A program made the translations under genes and the position numbers. Positions 57,097 to 64,000 of a stretch of DNA of 64,000 bases are shown piece by piece. The notes beneath the pieces were generated by a model that was given only the letters and a program-made list of their open reading frames with translations, made no database searches and was not told where the DNA came from. Position 1 is the stretch's first letter, and each line of letters starts with the position of its first letter. Source of the stretch: Allobaculum mucilyticum (GTDB lineage: Bacteria; Bacillota_I; Bacilli_A; Erysipelotrichales; Erysipelotrichaceae); the NCBI RefSeq assembly GCF_022701195.1, contig NZ_CP078089.1, positions 2,728,001-2,792,000 on the forward strand. Direction: 5' to 3'.

Positions 57097-58295
57097 TTAG
57101 AAGATCAGAACTGCTTCCTCGGTCGTGACAAGTGCAGGCCCTCTGACTTCATCCAGGAATGCTTCGATCCGGTCACAGGCTTCCTTAATATTCTCCAGAG
57201 AGGTTGCATAGGAGATTCGAACAAAGCCTTCGCCGTGTTCGCCAAATGCGGTGCCTGGAACGACCGCAACTTTCTGTTTCTCCAGAAGCTGAACGCAGAA
57301 CTGATCAGAGGTAAGTCCTGTCGAAGAGATGTCCGGGAAAACATAGAAGGTGCCATGCGGAACATTCGTGCGCAGACCCATCCGGTTCAGACGGGAGCAG
57401 AGCAGGTTGCGCCGCTGTTCGTACTCCTTTTTCATTTCTTCTGTATCCGGAAGACCGTTCTGCAGAGCTTCAATCGCTGCATACTGCGCAGCCGTCGGTG
57501 CGGACATGATGATGAACTGGTGAACCTTGGTCAGCTGAGAACTGAGTTTTGCATTGCAGAGCAGATAGCCTAAGCGCCAGCCCGTCATTGCAAAGGCTTT
57601 GGAGAAGCCGTTGATGACAAGAACCTGATCTTTTATGGAATCAAAGGAAGCAGGGGAGCAGAACTCGCCGTCAAACAGAAGTTCAGCATAAATTTCATCA
57701 GAAATAATATAGATACCCGATTCTTCAAAAAGCGGAATCAGCTTCTCATAGTCTTCACGGCTCATGGTGCCGCCGGTCGGATTGGAAGGGAAGTTGAGCA
57801 TGATTGCTTTTGTTTTCTCGCTGAGTGCATTTGCAAGATCTTCCGGAGTCAGTTTGAAATCGTTGTCCTGGCTGAGCTGAATGTAGACAGGAGCACCGCC
57901 GGCCATCAGGATGGACGGCTCATAGGCAACATAGTTCGGGTCAAGAACGATGACTTCATCGCCTGGATTGATGAGTGTACGGAAGCACAGATCGACAGCC
58001 TCGGATCCGCCTACAGTAACGAGCGTTTCTTTTGCGGGATCATAGCTGACATGGAAACGGTCTCTGTAGTAGTCGCAGATTGCTTCGCGCAGTTCCATCA
58101 GACCGCGGTTTGCGGTGTAATGGGTGCATCCGTTCTGAAGGATTCAATTGCGGCATTCGAGATATGCCATGGAGTATTGAAATCCGGTTCGCCGATACCC
58201 AGAGAGATGACGCCCTCCATGGAATTGGCAAGATCGAAGTATTTGCGGATTCCGCTTGGCTTCAGATGTTCGATGGTATGGTTGATCGATTTCAT
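57097..58295 (-). pseudogene. PLP-dependent aminotransferase (class I/II), one frameshift
   Basis: A fold-type I aminotransferase of the aspartate/aromatic type. The N-terminal 53 or so residues (PSGIRKYFDLANSMEGVISLGIGEPDF) are in one frame from ATG 58295; the rest from NRGLMELREAICDYYRD onward is in another. The second part has GGSEAVDLC, NPSNPTGG-like FPSNPTGGTMS, SDEIYAELLFDG and the PLP lysine in VINGFSKAFAMTGWRLGYL. A missing base in GAATCCTTCAG near 58140 is all that separates them; restored, the protein has 399 residues, the normal length. One indel in otherwise well-conserved sequence could be an error of the assembly. It is 7 bases downstream of the Lrp gene and probably co-transcribed with it. 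Confidence 0.8.
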
Positions 58296-58302
58296 TAATA
58301 GC

Positions 58303-58792
58303 TCACCACCAGTCTGTTTTCTTTTTATCCGGACGGCCAGCACCGGTGAGAATGCCGCTCTGCTTGTACTGTTTGAGTACGAAAAGCGTTTTGGTGGACT
58401 GTACATCCTGGATGCAGGCAATCTTGTCGGAAACAAAGGAGCAGACTTCAAACATGGTTTTTGCCTTCAACAAGGAGAATGAAGTCTTTATCGCCGGTAA
58501 TTAAATACATGGAATTGACTTCCGGATAGCCGGCCATCAGGTTTGCGGTATAGTCATAGCCTTTATCGCGCATCGGCTTAACACCGACCTCGATAAACGC
58601 CAGAATCTTCTGATCTTTCTGAACCTTGTTGTAGTTGATGACGGTGTGGTAGCCGCAGATGATCTTATCCTCTTCAAGTCTGCGAACTTCGTCTCTCACA
58701 TCGCCTTCTTCTTCGTTCAGAATATCGGCAAGATCGCGGGTGTTGAGCCGCGCGTCTTTTTCAAGCAGTTCAAGAATCGCGTTCGTATTCAT
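58303..58792 (-). pseudogene. Lrp/AsnC family regulator, one frameshift
   Basis: The N-terminal winged helix (ILELLEKDARLNTRDLADIL, DVRDEVRRLEEDKIICGY) and the RAM effector domain (KILAFIEVGVKPMRDKGYD, VNSMYLITGDKDFILLVEG) are intact. After EGK an AAAAA run shifts the frame, producing NHV and a stop at 58448. With one A fewer the frame continues TMFEVCSFVSDKIACIQDVQ, which completes the RAM domain, to the stop at 58303 and gives 162 residues, the usual length. It probably regulates itself and the downstream aminotransferase in response to an amino acid. The promoter is TATAAT-based with an overlapping cre-like site. Confidence 0.82.
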
Positions 58793-58825
58793 AAATTCTC
58801 CTTTTGCCGGAACGGCGTTTTTCCT

Positions 58826-58853
58826 ATTATAAGCGCTTTCCTCTGATTGAAAG
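58826..58853 (-). promoter_or_regulatory. Promoter of the Lrp-aminotransferase operon with overlapping cre-like site
   Basis: On the minus strand CTTTCA, 16 bases and TATAAT (plus-strand 58826-58831). The cre-like TATAAGCGCTTTCC (58828-58841) overlaps the -10 element, which would favour repression. 58854-59047 contains no gene. Confidence 0.55.
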
Positions 58854-59047
58854 AGACAATTCCTGAAAACGTCTCTGGCAGATACTGTTTATAGAAAAGA
58901 AAGCCCTTTCTGTTCGCAAGACATGCATACCTTAAGGGAATCTCATGTCTGTACGGTCAAGAAAAACAAGCGAAAAGGATACTAAAATCAACTTATATCT
59001 GATTGCTTTTCTATAGAGTAAAGATATGCCCGGAAGCATCCTGTTCA

Positions 59048-59076
59048 TTGACAGCCAAAAGCCAGCCCCCTATAAT
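59048..59076 (+). promoter_or_regulatory. Consensus promoter of gapA
   Basis: TTGACA (59048-59053), 17 bases, TATAAT (59071-59076): a perfect consensus sigma-A promoter. AAAGGAGG follows as ribosome binding site. This indicates very high expression, as expected for GAPDH. Confidence 0.92.
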
Positions 59077-59108
59077 TGAAGACGGTATTAAAGGAGGATT
59101 TACTGATC

Positions 59109-60132
<1,024 letters not shown>

Positions 60133-60158
60133 TCCAGCTTTAACCACTTACACTCACT

Positions 60159-60185
60159 GAGAAGGCTTTCGAGCCTTCTCTTTTT
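60159..60185 (+). terminator. Terminator of gapA
   Basis: GAGAAGGCT, a TTCG tetraloop, AGCCTTCTC and TTTTT. Confidence 0.95.
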
Positions 60186-61028
60186 GAGTTTACGGGGATG
60201 AAAAAGCTGAATTGCGAAAAGACAGCAGGCAAATTGGCAGCAAACAAAGAACAATTCAGAGTTATCTAAATTTTCTTATTGCAGAGAAGGGCACTTTCAT
60301 ATGTAAATCAATGTATTTACACAAAGACCTTACGCTCTCTGGATTACCAGATTTAAAGAATGACTGCAGGCGCTTAATGGCGTCTCTTTTCTGCGTCCTG
60401 GAGCGAAGAGAATAATGGTCGGTTGTTGTCAGGTCTGTCCAGAAGCGGCCGCATCAGAAAGAAAAGGTTTGATGATGAGTAATAAATAACGTTTGATGAT
60501 GAGTAATAAATTTTGATAAAGAATAATAAATATGGAAAAGAATTGACCAGAAGTCGTTGAATCTCAGAATTCGAGGACCAGTCAGTCTTGCATCTTTACG
60601 TGCGAGAGACACCTCGCAAACAAAGAGATCCTGAAGGACGAGTATTCCGGTCAGTATCAAAAACCTTCCAATTCTGTCATGAAAAGAATCTGAAAAAGTT
60701 TAATGGTCTATGTGCTGATAGATATGGAACGAATTTAATAAATAGCGTCAATCCTGTAATGAAATTGCCCGAACAACTTAAGAAATTGTGAATTGGAAGC
60801 GTTATAATAAATCGGAATTTACAAAATCATTGCCCGAACTGGTATTTCTTTGGCTGGTTCGCAAAGGGATAATGAATTGTAAACGTATTTGGCTGAAGAA
60901 GGGCAAACTTCAGTCAGAGATTCAGATCCGCGGGCAATTCCGGATCAGTTTATCCGGTAAGACAGACAGCCAGGGCGGGCGTTCTGTCGGATTAAGATCT
61001 GAAGCATTAAGAAGAGAAAGGAATCAGC
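60186..61028. other. Gene-free stretch before the GH20 gene
   Basis: About 840 bases without a supported gene. It holds the direct repeat at 60467-60511, and at 60794-60807 TGGAAGCGTTATAA, which matches the cre consensus at 12 of 14 positions and overlaps a TATAAT at 60803-60808, so it may be the GH20 promoter region. Confidence 0.5.
60467..60511. repeat. Direct repeat with 24-bp period
   Basis: GTTTGATGATGAGTAATAAAT occurs at 60467-60487 and again at 60491-60511, separated by AAC. Confidence 0.9.
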
Positions 61029-64000
61029 ATGAAATTTAGAAAACTCACAGCTTCGCTGCTGTCTGTTGCACTTTCTGGAACAGCTGCAATTTCTGCCGTT
61101 CTTCCTGCTGCATCCATGGCAGTCCATGCCGAAGAAACTTCGTCTACGGACATGTCGCAGTATGGTACCAACCTTGCACTCAACAAAACTGCTACAGCGA
61201 GCTCTATAGAAGCTTCATCAGTCGCAGCTTCCAATGCGGTAGACGGCGATACCACTTCCCATAGTTCCCGCTGGGGTTCTAATGTAGGCAATGGTCCAGA
61301 CTGGATCTATATTGATCTCGCAAAACCTTCTACAGTTAAAGCCGTACGCGTTTTCTGGGAATCGTATAAGGCAACATCGTATAAAATCCAGTACGCAACA
61401 GAAAATCCAGGAGCAGAAGCATCCTGGAAAGACGTAAAAGTGTTTAATGCACGGCCAACCGCTTTAACGGAAGTCATTCCTTTTGATACTCCTGTTAACG
61501 CACGCTATATTCGCCTTTATATTGGCTCGCATACGTCGCATGATCCTCAGAACACAGTAGATGATTGGAATACAGTGTCCATCTTTGAGCTTGAAGTTTA
61601 TGGCGAAATCGATGCGAACTATCAGGATCCAAACGAGAACGTCGCTCTGAATAAAACGGAGCTGCCAATTCGACAGAAACAGCAGATTTTACTGCAGCAA
61701 AGGCATTCGACGGTGATACATCAAGTTCCCGCTGGAGTTCTGCTGAGGCAGACGGACCGCACTGGATTTATGTCGATCTGGGCAAAGAAATGGACGTACA
61801 GACTGTCCGTCTTTACTGGGAAACACGTAAAGCCAATAACTATACTATTTCTACTGCAACTGGTGAACATACAGCTGAAGAACTTGCTGGTGAAGATGTC
61901 TGGACCCAGCAGTATGCCAACGATGGCCGTCCAGCAGAGCTGAAGGATACGATCAGTTTAGAAGCACCAGTTAAAGCCCGTTATGTTCGACTGAAAATCA
62001 ATAGCTTTACTCAGAGGATCCTGATGGCGGCGTAACGTGGAATACCATTTCCATCTATGAAATGGAAGTTTACGGAGGCATCCCTCAGGCACAGAAATGC
62101 AATTCAGTTGCGGACATCAAAGATGCTCTTGAACTGAATCCGATCACAACAGAATCCACAAAAAGTTTCTGCTAAACTTCCGGAATTTGATGCCGAAAAA
62201 TTCTCTGTTGAATACAACGGTACAGACCTCGAACAGGTTGTTGACTCAGATCAGAATATCCTCAAACCATTAGTTGATAAGCAGGTCAAAGTCTCCTATA
62301 AGATCACAGATAAAACGACCAATGCTTACGACTTCAAAGAAATCACTGTCACTATTCCTGGTGAGCATCAGGTAGAAGAAGGCGACAATGATGTTCCAGG
62401 CATTCTTCCTCCAATTCAGGAATGGAAGGGTGCAAAAGAAGGTGCTTTTGCAATTACTGAAAACACGAAAGTTCAGTATGCAGATGATAAATATGCCTAT
62501 GCAGCTCAGGCACTTGTCGATGATTACAAGGAAATGACAGGTACGCAGATTTCTGCAGAAAAAGTGGCTGCCCTTCCGGAAACACCGGCAAAACACTATT
62601 ACCTTTGGTGCAGGTACATCTGAACTTGGTGAAGAAGACTACCGCATGACGATTGGTGCGAAATCAATTCAGATTGGCGCTAATCATTCGACAGCAGCCT
62701 ACTGGGCAACCCGTACCATTCTGCAGGGCATCAACAACAGTTCTGACAAAACTCTGCGCTGCGGTGAAATGCGTGACTACCCGACTATGAAGGTGCGCGG
62801 CCTGATTCAGGACGTTGGACGTAAGACATTTACTCTCGACTACCTGAAACAGCTGGCTAAAGTACTCTCCTGGTACAAGCTGAATGACTTCCAGGTTCAT
62901 CTGAACGATAACTACATCCAGCTCGAACAGTACAAGAACGTTAACGGCGAAGACCGTCGTCTGATCGATCCGTATTCGGCTTTCCGTCTGGAATCGGATA
63001 TCAAAAAAAGGCGGAAATGACGGCAAGAACCAGGCCGACCTGACTGCGACAGACGTCTTCTATACGAAAGAAGAATTTGCGGACTACATCGAAGAATGCA
63101 AGAACATGGGTATTACCATTGTTCCTGAATTCGATATGCCTGCACACGCTCTGGCAATGACCAAAGTCCGTCGGATCTCAAGACGCCGGATTCGGACATG
63201 CCGCACGTAACCACGAACGGCAACCGTTCCCCGGCTGACCATCTCGACCTGAACCATCAGTACGACGATGTCATGGGTTTGTTAAATCCATCTGGGACGA
63301 ATACACAAGCGGAGAGACAAAGTCTTCGATACTCCGTTATTCATATTGGAGCTGACGAATACGAAGCTGGTTCTGCAGCATACCGTAACTATGTGAATGA
63401 TATGTTCAAGTACGCCGAAGACAAAGGCTATACTCCACGTGTCTGGGGTTCTCTGACTCAGCTGAGTCAGGGCGCAACTGTATCTGGTGCAACCTACAAT
63501 CCGGATGGAACGGTCAAATCCCGCCGTCAGATTAACCTCTGGAACTTTGGCTGGTCAAATCCGAAAGCAATGTATGATCTTGGCTTCGAACTGATCAACT
63601 GCTCTGACGGAACATTCTATATTGTTCCGAATGCCGGCTACTACTATGACTATCTTGGTGATTCGCATCTGTTCAATACGCAGATCAACAACATGAGCAG
63701 CTTCAAAGTTCCTGCCGGTGACGAACAGATGGTCGGCGGAGCTTTCGCAATCTGGAACGACATGATCGACAACGCTGAAAATGGCATGTCGGAATACGAT
63801 ATCTACAAACGTACGATCCGTGCTGCAGGTATGATGGGAACCAACCTGTGGGGCAAAGGAAACATTACCCAGGCTGATGCTACGTCAATCATCGATCAGT
63901 ATCCGGAAGTACCGGGAACAAACTTCAACTACAACGTTAAAAATCGGAAAACGGAGCCATTACATCCGTTGATATGGAATCCACTACGGATACAACCGGA
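61029..64000 (+). pseudogene. Secreted GH20 beta-N-acetylhexosaminidase with CBM32 domains, many frameshifts, 3' end outside window
   Basis: A large secreted enzyme that removes N-acetylglucosamine or N-acetylgalactosamine from glycans such as mucins. A signal peptide (LTASLLSVALSGTAAISAVL, cleavage near VHAEE) is followed by two F5/8-type (CBM32) sugar-binding domains (about 61170-61610 with NLALNKTATASS, SRWGSNVGNGPDWIYIDL; about 61640-62075 with DGPHWIYVDLGKEMDVQTV), a GH20b-like domain (TKVQYADDKYAYAAQALVDD), and the barrel with KVRGLIQDVGRKTF, WYKLNDFQVHLNDN, VPEFDMPAHALAM and the catalytic pair in HIGADEYE (Asp-Glu at 63354-63359). At least eight frame changes occur (near 61660, 62025, 62165, 62600, 63008, 63170, 63278, 63325), several in homopolymers. 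AAGAGAAAGGA precedes the ATG. Confidence 0.82.

Overview
The window is a chromosomal stretch of a low-to-mid GC Bacillota. The 16S gene, the rRNA operon without spacer tRNAs, the Gram-positive type ribosome binding sites, an HPr with the regulatory serine and several CcpA-type operators all fit Erysipelotrichia (Erysipelotrichaceae-like gut bacteria). No species name can be assigned from reading alone.

Layout. 1-4.4 kb: the end of a glycogen operon (glgC partial, glgD, glgA), a DUF523 protein and HPr. 4.4-6.1 kb: a complete IS4-family element with 18-bp inverted repeats and a 10-bp target duplication, inserted just after the HPr terminator. 6.2-10.9 kb: a divergent LysR/MATE efflux pair and a phosphoglucomutase. 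11-12.2 kb: a decayed aldo/keto reductase. 12.5-17.8 kb: one complete rrn operon (two promoters, 16S, 23S, 5S, terminator). 17.9-29.2 kb: a Kef-type antiporter, an AraC regulator, GH3 and GH2 glycosidases separated by 1.8 kb without genes, and a GPH sugar symporter. 29.4-35.6 kb: a two-kinase/one-regulator signalling operon followed by small envelope proteins and by remnants of an SPFH (YdjI-like) gene and a zinc-ribbon gene. 36-38.9 kb: an MBOAT/DHHW pair for polymer O-acylation. 39-41.8 kb: a very large SWIM zinc-finger protein. 41.9-51.5 kb: a raffinose/melibiose-type msm operon (MsmR, MsmE, MsmF, MsmG, MsmK, GH36 alpha-galactosidase) whose binding-protein gene is split by an IS1634-like element. 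51.7-53.6 kb: PPi-dependent phosphofructokinase with a promoter and two cre-like sites. 53.9-64 kb: a degraded IS1182-like element, a DUF5648-like secreted protein, an aminotransferase/Lrp pair, gapA and a secreted GH20 hexosaminidase; every one of these loci carries frameshifts.

Function. The theme is carbohydrate uptake and storage: alpha-galactosides (msm/GH36), beta-glycosides (GH3, GH2 plus GPH symporter) and amino sugars (GH20) would feed phosphoglucomutase, PPi-PFK and GAPDH, with surplus stored as glycogen. HPr and repeated cre-like sites suggest CcpA-type catabolite control. The least ordinary parts are the kinase/SPFH-remnant region (29.4-35.6 kb), the IS-split msmE, the SWIM protein, and the cluster of indels in the last 10 kb. 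That cluster breaks even gapA with partly compensating homopolymer indels, so consensus errors are at least as likely as real decay. I do not see a convincing wholly new defence or mobile system.
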